From: Burkholderiales bacterium
GTDB taxonomy: Bacteria > Pseudomonadota > Gammaproteobacteria > Burkholderiales > Burkholderiaceae
Direction: 5' to 3'
Assembly (NCBI GenBank): GCA_903643055.1
Contig: CAHJWV010000626.1
Location: 1-5,786, forward strand
DNA: 5,786 nt
Part shown: positions 1-4,521 of the stretch, piece by piece
Layout of the letters: each line of letters begins with the position of its first letter
Numbering within the stretch: the stretch's first letter is position 1
Position numbers and translations under genes: made by a program
Notes under the pieces: generated by a model
The model's database searches: none
The model's input: only the letters and a program-made list of their open reading frames with translations
What the model was told of the DNA's origin: nothing

Positions 1-107
1 TGTTCGACCGGGGCGGCGGCAGTCGGCGTCCGGTCATCTGACGACGGGCGCGCTTGCAATGGTGGTTGTTGCTGCGACGACTCGCCCATGCTCTTGTGGG
101 CGCTCAT
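1..107 (-). CDS. Unidentified small-gene N-terminus, cut by window edge
   Basis: This is the first 35 codons of a minus-strand reading frame that leaves the window at position 1. It begins with an ATG at 107-105 that overlaps the TGA of the upstream holin-family gene in an ATGA arrangement, the typical sign of translational coupling inside an operon. The visible peptide starts MSAHKSMGESSQQQPPL and continues with a stretch rich in Pro, Ala, Ser, Thr and Gln. It is hydrophilic and low in complexity, with no signal peptide or membrane helix so far. A second in-frame ATG lies at codon 7 (89-87). I do not recognise the family. Position suggests a further member of the small-membrane-protein operon, but the visible part cannot show function. 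The coupling makes a real gene likely; the product is unknown. Confidence 0.55.
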   Translation of the reverse strand, partial: MSAHKSMGESSQQQPPLQARPSSDDRTPTAAAPVE

Positions 108-487
108 CTTGCCCCCACTTCCTTGAGCATCTGCAGATCCGACATCACCTGTTCATGCACGGCGGCAAAAGCCTCCTTGGCGGGCGGTCGCTTGGCAATC
201 AGGCCTGCAATCATCGCGACCAAAGCCGGAATGGCCGGGGCCGCGATCAAGGCCCATTCGGCCTGTTGAGACAAGTTGGGTGTGATGGCCCAGAGCATCA
301 AGGCCACACCCGCGAGCACGGCCGCGACACCGATACAGCACAAGGCCAGCGCCGACATCAGCACCCGAATTGCCACACGGCTCCTGACATGTTGCGCTTC
401 ACTGCCGATCAATTCGGCATAGGCAGCGAGATGCTCGGCGAGCAGTTCCGGTTCGTTGACGATCAAGCGCACAAGCGGGTGGATCAT
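104..487 (-). CDS. Phage holin family (Actinobacterial holin-X-like) small inner-membrane protein
   Basis: This is a 127-aa protein starting MIHPLVRLIVNEPELLAEH. An amphipathic N-terminal segment (about 1-38) is followed by two hydrophobic helices (about 39-67 and 78-98) with a short loop around NLSQQAEW, then a charged C-terminal tail (AKRPPAKEAF...LKEVGAR). This matches proteobacterial proteins annotated 'phage holin family protein'. These usually lie beside DUF883/YqjD genes and are not part of prophages, and no phage gene is visible here. The exact role is unknown; an inner-membrane stress or ribosome-tethering partner is inference. The MIHPL start was chosen because homologues typically begin this way. 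An in-frame GTG at 502-500 would add five residues and a TTG at 550 would add 21, the latter translating through a 12-bp tandem repeat. No good Shine-Dalgarno precedes any of the three. The stop overlaps the start of the next gene. Confidence 0.8.
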   Translation of the reverse strand: MIHPLVRLIVNEPELLAEHLAAYAELIGSEAQHVRSRVAIRVLMSALALCCIGVAAVLAGVALMLWAITPNLSQQAEWALIAAPAIPALVAMIAGLIAKRPPAKEAFAAVHEQVMSDLQMLKEVGAR

Positions 488-505
488 GGTCTGCGTACTC
501 ACGGA

Positions 506-541
506 GCGATGTCGGACGCCATGTCGGACGCCATATCGGAC
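506..541. repeat. Three tandem copies of a 12-bp unit
   Basis: The unit GCCATGTCGGAC occurs three times back to back (506-517, 518-529, 530-541) with one mismatch in each outer copy. It sits in the leader between the DUF883 gene and the holin-family gene, just upstream of the latter's start. Because 12 is a multiple of three, copy-number change would keep any reading frame crossing it open. Confidence 0.85.
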
Positions 542-565
542 GGAAAGCAAGCCCGGGCAACGTCA

Positions 566-613
566 ACGCTGCGCCGGGCTCGACAGGATGCTGCCCGCCG
601 AGGCGCACAGCGT
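566..613 (-). other. Long imperfect hairpin downstream of the DUF883 gene
   Basis: The segment 566-575 (ACGCTGCGCC) pairs with 602-613 (GGCGC-AC-AGCGT) with a two-base bulge, and an inner GGGC/GCCC pair (576-579 with 593-596) extends it. It begins 13 nt past the DUF883 stop on the transcribed strand. No U-rich tract follows, so a classical intrinsic terminator is not supported. It could attenuate read-through into the holin-family gene or stabilise the upstream mRNA; that is inference. Confidence 0.4.
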
Positions 614-626
614 CAATCAATGAATC

Positions 627-1025
627 TCAGTAGCGGTTGCGGCGAGCGCTTTGAATCAGGCTCAACAGGCCCATCAGTGCGGCACCGGTGGCTGCAGCGA
701 TCAGCACCGACTTGACTGGTTCGTCCTTGACGTAACGCACCGTCGCTTCGCTGACGCCGTTGGCGCGCTCCCGGATCTGCACGGCGCCATCGCGCACTGC
801 GTCATAGCTGCGGCGGGCAGCGCTTTCAGCTTGCTCGGCCAAGCGGCTGATGGTGGGCTGCACGCGGTCACGGGCGGAATCGACGGCTGCATCGATGTGG
901 TCGAGGGTGTTGTTGGCTACCCGGCGTGTTGAGCGCAGTGCGTTGTCTGCCGAATCGGCCAGGTGGTTGGCGGTGGCTGCTGCGTTGTCGGCAGCATTCG
1001 AGAAACCTTGCTTGGTGGTGATCAT
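627..1025 (-). CDS. DUF883 family (YqjD/ElaB-like) C-tail-anchored inner-membrane protein
   Basis: This is a 132-aa protein. Residues 1-100 are a long, mostly alpha-helical, Ala/Arg/Asp-rich amphipathic stretch with likely coiled-coil character. A short conserved-looking lead (YVKDEPVKSV) enters a single C-terminal membrane helix at about 104-124, which ends in a basic tail (ARRNRY). This is the architecture of the DUF883/YqjD family. E. coli YqjD is known to anchor in the inner membrane by its C-terminus and bind ribosomes in stationary phase; whether this homologue does so is inference. The start is well supported: AAAGGAC lies about 7 bases before the ATG. It lies between the DUF1328 gene (118 bp upstream) and the holin-family gene (139 bp downstream) on the same strand, a common grouping. 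The spacers are wide enough for each gene to have its own promoter. Confidence 0.88.
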   Translation of the reverse strand: MITTKQGFSNAADNAAATANHLADSADNALRSTRRVANNTLDHIDAAVDSARDRVQPTISRLAEQAESAARRSYDAVRDGAVQIRERANGVSEATVRYVKDEPVKSVLIAAATGAALMGLLSLIQSARRNRY

Positions 1026-1143
1026 GGAGTGTCCTTTCGTGGTTATGAAGAAGCTTGAGCGGAAACGGGCTAAGCGCAGCGGGAAGGATGTCGGGATCTA
1101 AGGCTCGCTGCGTGGGTGGCGTTGAGCAACGACGGATCGCGGG
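1026..1143. other. Spacer between DUF1328 and DUF883 genes
   Basis: This 118-bp spacer carries the DUF883 Shine-Dalgarno at its left end and an interrupted palindrome, CGTTG-AG-CAACG, at 1120-1131, close to the DUF1328 stop. I see no convincing -35/-10 pair. A TAGATC on the minus strand (1100-1095) has no matching -35 at normal spacing. Confidence 0.4.
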
Positions 1144-1311
1144 TCACGTGCCTTTTCTGATCAGGCTGAACAGGAAGCTCGCCACAGCCATGATGGCGAA
1201 TACGACGAAAAGGATCTTGGCAATGCCGGCCGCACTGGCAGCAATGCCGCCAAAGCCGAACAGCGCTGCAATCAGCGCGATGATGAAAAAGACAACGGCG
1301 TAGTGCAGCAT
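1144..1311 (-). CDS. DUF1328 (UPF0391/YtjA-like) small membrane protein
   Basis: This is a 55-aa, almost entirely hydrophobic protein: [20 protein letters not shown], then a Gly/Ala-rich turn ([12 protein letters not shown]), then a second helix ([19 protein letters not shown]) and a short basic end (RKGT). Length, the two-helix plan and the central GFGGIA-type motif are those of the DUF1328/UPF0391 family (E. coli YtjA), whose molecular role is unknown. The ATG at 1311 was chosen over an upstream in-frame start at 1356 because a consensus AAGGAG sits six bases before it and family members begin at this point. It is the first gene of the minus-strand small-protein run and probably heads that transcript. 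Members of this family are often found in stress-response neighbourhoods, but nothing seen here fixes the signal. Confidence 0.92.
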   Translation of the reverse strand: MLHYAVVFFIIALIAALFGFGGIAASAAGIAKILFVVFAIMAVASFLFSLIRKGT

Positions 1312-1330
1312 GAGAAGCTCCTTAATATCG
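1306..1330 (-). promoter_or_regulatory. Strong ribosome binding site deciding the DUF1328 start
   Basis: Read on the minus strand, TTAAGGAGCTTCTC runs directly into the ATG at 1311-1309. The AAGGAG is a perfect anti-Shine-Dalgarno match with a six-base spacer. It rules out the longer frame starting at 1356. Confidence 0.85.
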
Positions 1331-1463
1331 TATGTGGGTGGCTGAGTCACTGACACTACAGAGGCAGCATCTCGTTATGTTCTGAGCCGCCGACTCTGTA
1401 TCGTCAATGTGCAGTTAGCTTAAGGTCGACCTCGGGCGCTCACCATGAGACGTTGAGCCGATA

Positions 1464-1510
1464 GCCTGTCGGTGGCTCGGGGCTGGCGTTGTAGGACGCC
1501 GCCGACAGGC
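1464..1510 (-). terminator. Possible hairpin terminator after the histidine kinase gene
   Basis: The arms GCCTGTCGGTGGC (1464-1476) and GCCGCCGACAGGC (1498-1510) are complementary at 12 of 13 positions around a 21-base loop. The hairpin starts about 10 nt past the kinase stop on the minus strand. No T-run follows, so this is a hairpin of suitable position but not a textbook rho-independent terminator. The right arm overlaps a 14-bp sequence repeated at 4188-4201. Confidence 0.4.
1490..1503 (+). repeat. 14-bp dispersed repeat, copy 1
   Basis: TGTAGGACGCCGCC occurs here and again at 4188-4201, both outside genes. This copy is embedded in the inverted repeat behind the kinase gene. A shorter piece, GTAGGAC, recurs at about 4262 in the same non-coding stretch as copy 2. 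Confidence 0.6.
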
Positions 1511-1519
1511 CGCTCAATA

Positions 1520-2872
1520 TCAAGCGGCAGGCAGTTGCGGTAGCAGCGCATGGATGTGCGTGCCTTCGCCGGGCTCGGCTTCAAGGTGCATTTGCCCGCC
1601 TTCTGCCTCGACGCGGTAGCGCATGCCGACCAGCCCGTGGGTCGACGGGTTGGTCGCCTGCATATCGAAGCCCACGCCGTCATCTCGCACCGACACCATC
1701 ACCTGATCGCCCTCGCTGCGCAGGCGGATCAACACCAGATGCGCTTGCGCGTACTTGCCGATGTTGGTCAATGCCTCCTGGACGAGCCGGTAGACCGTGA
1801 GTTCGGCTGAAGGCTTCAGGCGAACGGCTTCCAGCTCGCAGGTCACGTCGACGCCGGAGCTCTCGCCGAATTCGCGGCTCAAGATTTCGAGTGCTGCCAC
1901 GAGCCCGAGGTTGTTGAGCGATGAAGGCCGCAGGTCTTCGATGATGCGGCGCTTCAACGCGATGCCACTGTTCAGCGTTTCGTTCAGGTGGACCAGCCGT
2001 TCGGTGGCCTCCGGCGTGATCTGCGGCAGCCGCGACTTGAGCCGCGCCACGTCGAGCTTGGCCGCGGTGAGGAGCGCGCCGAGCTCGTCATGCAGGTCGC
2101 GTGCAAGCCGGCTGCGCTCGTCTTCGCGGGCGTTTTGCAGATGATGGGCCAGCTCGGTCAGTTGCGTCGTGCGCCGCTGCACCTGGCCTTCCAGCAGATC
2201 GCGCTCGGTCTGCAAGGCTTTCTGCTGGCGCTCGCGCTCCTTGCCGAGCGCAGCAGTCTGGCGCAAATACATGAAGAAGGCCAGCACGCTCAAGGCCGTC
2301 ATGGCGCTGACGCCGAGTCGGCTCAGCAGCAGCGTCTCATAGACGCTTTCTCGGCCGAGCTTGATCAGCGACGATTCGCGCTGAATCAGCTTCTCCGAGG
2401 CCAGGCGGATGCTCTCCATCTGCTCGCGGCCGATGTCGGTCTCGATCAGCGCCCGCCACGCGGCCTCGCGGCCTTCCGAGCGCAGCTGAATCGTGGTCTC
2501 CATCTCGCTCAGCTTCTTGTTGACCAGCGACACGAGTTCGGTGAACTCCTCGACCTGCCCAGATTCGTTGACATAGAAATCATGCAGCGCCTTCAAGGTC
2601 TGCCCGATGTTTTCCATCGACTTGCGGTACGGCTTGAGGTATTCGGCGCGGCCGGTGATCAGGTAGCCGCGCTGGCCGTTCTCGGCATCGAGCACCTGGC
2701 GGATCAAGGCCATGTTGTCGAGTTGGGCTCGGCTGAGCTGGCCGAGCCGGTCGAGCGATTCGACGGACGAGTGATAGGCCGATTCGCTGATCACCATCAG
2801 CGTGACCGCGGTCACGACGGCCAATGGAAAGGTAACCGCACTTCGTTTGACGCGACTCAGGAGGTTGTTCAT
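1520..2872 (-). CDS. CHASE3-domain membrane sensor histidine kinase, HisKA_3 (NarX/DegS-like) type
   Basis: This 450-aa kinase has a first membrane helix at about 12-33, a periplasmic CHASE3 sensor domain (about 35-175, with the hallmark DAENGQRGYLITGRAEYLKPY split across 62-82), a second helix at about 182-203 and a cytoplasmic coiled coil (about 207-250). The HisKA_3 dimerisation domain follows, with the phospho-accepting His261 in RDLHDELG, then the HATPase domain: N box QEALTN with Asn370, G1 box DDGVGFD (397-403) and a second Gly-rich box HGLVGMRYRV (412-421). All catalytic elements are present. The N box continues IGKYAQA where relatives often have KHA, a mild variation. It autophosphorylates and should pass phosphate to the divergent LuxR-type regulator 59 bp away, the usual partner class; the CheY-like receiver at 3576-3971 is a possible second target. 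The ligand is unknown. The ATG at 2872 lacks an obvious Shine-Dalgarno, but the hydrophobic N-terminus fits this start. Confidence 0.95.
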   Translation of the reverse strand: MNNLLSRVKRSAVTFPLAVVTAVTLMVISESAYHSSVESLDRLGQLSRAQLDNMALIRQVLDAENGQRGYLITGRAEYLKPYRKSMENIGQTLKALHDFYVNESGQVEEFTELVSLVNKKLSEMETTIQLRSEGREAAWRALIETDIGREQMESIRLASEKLIQRESSLIKLGRESVYETLLLSRLGVSAMTALSVLAFFMYLRQTAALGKERERQQKALQTERDLLEGQVQRRTTQLTELAHHLQNAREDERSRLARDLHDELGALLTAAKLDVARLKSRLPQITPEATERLVHLNETLNSGIALKRRIIEDLRPSSLNNLGLVAALEILSREFGESSGVDVTCELEAVRLKPSAELTVYRLVQEALTNIGKYAQAHLVLIRLRSEGDQVMVSVRDDGVGFDMQATNPSTHGLVGMRYRVEAEGGQMHLEAEPGEGTHIHALLPQLPAA

Positions 2873-2892
2873 GCCGTTTTCGAGATGTCCAT
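2869..2892 (-). CDS. Possible 7-codon leader peptide overlapping the kinase start
   Basis: On the minus strand an ATG at 2892-2890 opens a frame encoding MDISKTA. Its TGA shares bases with the kinase ATG (ATGA at 2872-2869). The kinase has no Shine-Dalgarno of its own, so arrival of ribosomes from this mini-frame could matter. The mini-frame also lacks a Shine-Dalgarno, and an ATG this close to a start may be chance. Low confidence. Confidence 0.2.
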   Translation of the reverse strand: MDISKTA

Positions 2893-2931
2893 CTAAAATG
2901 TAGGGAGGCTACCAACCAGGACCTGCCCCCT
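2873..2931. promoter_or_regulatory. Divergent promoter region between kinase and response regulator
   Basis: This 59-bp gap separates two divergent start codons, so it or the adjacent coding ends must carry both promoters. A TAAAAT (2894-2899) is a possible -10 for the plus-strand regulator, and TACATT (2902-2897) for the kinase. They overlap in the near-palindrome CTAAAATGTAG (2893-2903). Neither has a good -35 at 16-18 bases, which would fit activator-dependent promoters. AGGA at 2918-2921, ten bases before the regulator ATG, is its likely ribosome binding site. Placement of the promoters is tentative. Confidence 0.45.
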
Positions 2932-3564
2932 ATGATCAAGATCGCCATCGTTGATGACCACGCCGTTGTACGTGCTGGCCTGCGCCAGTACCTTTCCGAG
3001 CAGGTCGATCTGCAGGTGGTCGCGGAAGCGGCCAATGGCCGTGAGGCGCTCGACATCGTTCGCAAAGGGCTGATCGATGTCCTGGTGATGGATTTGTCGA
3101 TGCCGGAGCAAAGCGGCGTCGATGCGCTGGCAGCGATCCGTGCGCGTGCGCCGGAACTGCCGGTGCTCATTTTGAGCGGCTTTCCTGAAACGCACTACGC
3201 GACCACGCTGCTGCGCCAGGGCGCGAGCGGCTACCTGAACAAGGAATGCGACCCCGACGAAATCGTCACCGCGATTCGCACCGTTGCGCGGGGCCGCAAG
3301 TACATCACGCCGGCCGTGGCCGAGTTGCTGGCCGACAACCTCGGTGGCAACTCCGAGAAGCCGCTGCACGAGCAACTGTCGGAGCGCGAGTTCCAGGTGT
3401 TCCTGCGCCTGGCAAAGGGCGAGACCATTGGCCACATGGCCGACAGCCTGTCGCTGAGCGTCAAGACGGTCAGCACCTATCGCACGCGTGTGATGGAAAA
3501 GATGAAGCTCGAGTCGAACAGCGACTTGACCTACTACGCACTGAAGAACGGCCTGATTCAGTAG
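2932..3564 (+). CDS. NarL/FixJ-family response regulator (receiver + LuxR-type HTH)
   Basis: This is a 210-aa DNA-binding regulator. The receiver (about 1-120) has the acidic pair Asp8/Asp9 (IVDDH), phospho-acceptor Asp54 (VLVMDLSMP), the switch Ser82 (ILSGF) and Lys104 (YLNKE), all expected for an active receiver. After a short linker comes a LuxR-type helix-turn-helix (about 148-206), opening with LSEREFQVF and containing the recognition-helix region SLSVKTVSTYRTRVMEKM. Length is normal for NarL/FixJ/UvrY proteins. It is divergent from a HisKA_3 kinase, the class that normally phosphorylates this family, so the two very probably form a cognate pair; phosphorylation should promote DNA binding. 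Targets are not shown by the sequence. The shared 59-bp promoter gap (autoregulation) and the nearby glucan synthase are reasonable candidates. It converges on the CheY-like gene with only 11 bp between stops. Confidence 0.95.
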   Translation: MIKIAIVDDHAVVRAGLRQYLSEQVDLQVVAEAANGREALDIVRKGLIDVLVMDLSMPEQSGVDALAAIRARAPELPVLILSGFPETHYATTLLRQGASGYLNKECDPDEIVTAIRTVARGRKYITPAVAELLADNLGGNSEKPLHEQLSEREFQVFLRLAKGETIGHMADSLSLSVKTVSTYRTRVMEKMKLESNSDLTYYALKNGLIQ

Positions 3565-3569
3565 GCCGT
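3548..3569. terminator. Small hairpin across the regulator stop codon, convergent junction
   Basis: ACGGCCT (3548-3554) and AGGCCGT (3563-3569) form a perfect 7-bp stem with an 8-base loop that includes part of the stop codon region. It lies at the convergent junction of two genes and, being symmetrical, could act on both transcripts. There is no U-tract on either side, so terminator function is uncertain. Confidence 0.35.
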
Positions 3570-3575
3570 CGGCCC

Positions 3576-3971
3576 TCACAGCGTTCCGTGCCCGCTGATC
3601 TCGCCTTCTGCCAGCCGCTGGCAGTAGGTGATCAGCGCATCGATCTCGTTGGACTTGTCGAAGACCTTGTGGGCGCCCAACTCCAGGCATTTGCGGCGCA
3701 TGTCGGGCGTTGCGTAGTTGCTCAGCACCACACGCCGGGTGTGCGCAGGCAGGTCGGAACTCGCTGCCAACACCCCCAGCCCTGAACCGCTCTTCAGGAA
3801 GATGTCGATGATCACGAGGTCGCAGTTGTTCTGGGCATGCTTGATCCAATAGACCGCTGCCGATTCGTTGTCTGCCGTACCGACCACTTCCACCGCCACA
3901 AGCTCTTCGAGCGTGGCAATGAGGTTCTCGCGGATGACCGGGCTGTCTTCGACGATGTAGGTCTTCAGCAT
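3576..3971 (-). CDS. Stand-alone CheY-like receiver (single-domain response regulator)
   Basis: This 131-aa protein is one receiver domain with no output domain. It has the acidic pair Glu8/Asp9 (IVEDS), phospho-acceptor Asp56 (VIIDIF), switch Ser84 (VVLSNYA) and Lys106 (VFDKS), then ends shortly after the last helix (LITYCQRLAEG). All residues for phosphorylation are intact. Proteins of this kind act through protein contacts, as phosphate sinks, or as relay intermediates. It sits tail to tail with the LuxR-type regulator, and the nearby kinase is the obvious candidate donor, though another kinase is possible. The ATG at 3971 was chosen because the receiver fold starts at once (MLKTYIVED) and AGGTC lies just upstream. 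The longer frame to 4094 adds a basic, low-complexity extension with no family match. Its promoter should lie in 3972-4360. Confidence 0.92.
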   Translation of the reverse strand: MLKTYIVEDSPVIRENLIATLEELVAVEVVGTADNESAAVYWIKHAQNNCDLVIIDIFLKSGSGLGVLAASSDLPAHTRRVVLSNYATPDMRRKCLELGAHKVFDKSNEIDALITYCQRLAEGEISGHGTL

Positions 3972-4360
3972 GACCTGGCTTTCACCGCATCCCGATGCTC
4001 GTCCATGATGATGACTGCGCAGTGGCGTTCTGGTTTTGAGGGCTTGACGCATGAGTCGGCGATGGCACTTGAGGCTTTGCTTGCGTCGCTGCAAAGTGAT
4101 TCAAAGCGCCGCGGATCTGGCTGCAGTCATGCGGCGATTGTATTGAAGCCCTGCGTTCTTGCATCGTCGGGAGACGGGCGCAAACCATGTAGGACGCCGC
4201 CTACGGTCGATGTGACCTCATGTTCATTGGTGTACGTGAACCCTGCCACACGTTACCTTCCGTAGGACAGGGCCCACAGAGGCCCGCTGCTTCGTCCTGC
4301 TGTGTTTGAGGGGGGGGCTCACTAGACTCGGTAGCACTCCAACCATATCGAGGGCATGCC
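3972..4360. other. 389-bp stretch without a convincing gene
   Basis: This divergent spacer must hold the promoters of the CheY-like gene (minus) and of the small membrane peptide (plus). Frames that cross it encode low-complexity, family-less peptides. Visible structures include copy 2 of a 14-bp repeat (4188-4201) forming GTAGG-ACGCCG-CCTAC, a GGGCC-CACAGA-GGCCC hairpin (4270-4285), and a run of eight G (4310-4317) about 45 bases before the peptide start. TTGACG at 4044-4049 is a -35-like word without a matching -10. It looks less GC-rich than its neighbours by eye. An unannotated small RNA is possible but not shown. Confidence 0.5.
4188..4201 (+). repeat. 14-bp dispersed repeat, copy 2
   Basis: The sequence is identical to 1490-1503 (TGTAGGACGCCGCC). 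Here it continues into TACGG, so that GTAGG and CCTAC can pair as a short stem around ACGCCG. Both copies are extragenic, which hints at a dispersed repeat family, but two copies are too few to be sure. Confidence 0.55.
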
Positions 4361-4492
4361 ATGAAGAAGTTGTTGATGTGGGCAGTCGGTGTTCCATTTC
4401 TGGTGCTCAGCATGGTCATGGTCACATTCAATGACAGTTCGGAGCGCAGCTGGACGGAGGCAGCCAACGGTCAAGTGATGCAGCGTCGCTGA
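4361..4492 (+). CDS. Small single-pass membrane peptide, unknown function
   Basis: This is a 43-aa peptide starting MKKLLMWAVGVPFLVLSMVM. Two lysines are followed by a hydrophobic segment (about 4-23), then a polar tail (FNDSSERSWTEAANGQ...). It could be an inner-membrane peptide with the tail in the periplasm or an uncleaved signal anchor; no lipobox is seen. GAGGG six bases before the ATG is a good ribosome binding site. I do not recognise a family. Its TGA overlaps an ATG (TGATG at 4490-4494), and the glucan synthase frame starts about 10 bases later, so the two genes are probably co-transcribed and perhaps coupled. A role linked to the synthase, for example as a small membrane partner, is inference from position only. 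The coding call rests on the ribosome binding site, the helix and the tight spacing. Confidence 0.6.
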   Translation: MKKLLMWAVGVPFLVLSMVMVTFNDSSERSWTEAANGQVMQRR

Positions 4493-4521
4493 TGTGGGTC
4501 GTATGCATGCATTGCCACTGA
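4492..4521 (+). CDS. Possible 9-codon coupling frame between peptide and synthase genes
   Basis: ATG at 4492-4494 shares its first base with the preceding TGA. The frame encodes MWVVCMHCH, and its TGA at 4519-4521 in turn shares a base with an in-frame ATG of the synthase (4521-4523). It may be a chance frame or a re-initiation stepping stone. The peptide itself is probably not functional. Confidence 0.2.
   Translation: MWVVCMHCH

Larger units (their letters stand above)
1312..1519. other. 208-bp spacer: 3' side of kinase gene and leader of DUF1328
   Basis: No gene is seen here. From right to left it holds an inverted repeat just after the kinase stop (1464-1510), a perfect 10-bp palindrome AGGTCGACCT (1423-1432) beside CTTAAG (1419-1424), and a minus-strand TTGACG (1407-1402) that could be a -35. 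The nearest -10-like CATAAC (1379-1374) is 22 bases away, too far for a standard sigma-70 promoter. A TACGAT closer to the DUF1328 start is another weak -10 candidate. The DUF1328 promoter is probably here but cannot be placed. Confidence 0.45.

Noticed and set aside
104..487. Prophage or lysis cassette suggested by the name 'phage holin family'
   Set aside because: No endolysin, spanin, integrase or structural gene is nearby. This family is commonly chromosomal beside DUF883 genes.
59..715. Plus-strand open frame of 218 codons opposite the holin-family gene
   Set aside because: It spans two minus-strand genes and their spacer, is rich in His, Gly and Arg, and has no family match. The repeat gives it MSDAMSDA-like residues only by translation of the 12-bp units.
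1988..2896. Plus-strand open frame of 302 codons across the kinase
   Set aside because: It is antisense to a kinase with every catalytic motif present. It shows no domain of its own and is Gln/Leu/Ala-rich.
2893..3849. Minus-strand open frame of 318 codons across the response regulator
   Set aside because: It is antisense to a complete receiver-HTH protein and runs into the CheY-like gene in another frame. The composition is typical of an antisense shadow.
3972..4094. N-terminal extension of the CheY-like protein
   Set aside because: The extra residues are basic and low in complexity, whereas the receiver fold begins exactly at the ATG at 3971.
3982..4188. A 68-codon minus-strand frame and an overlapping plus-strand frame in the non-coding stretch
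   Set aside because: Both give low-complexity peptides with no ribosome binding site and no recognisable motif.
4201..4467. An 88-codon minus-strand frame overlapping the small membrane peptide
   Set aside because: It has no ribosome binding site and no domain. The plus-strand peptide has a ribosome binding site, a membrane helix and a gene directly after it.
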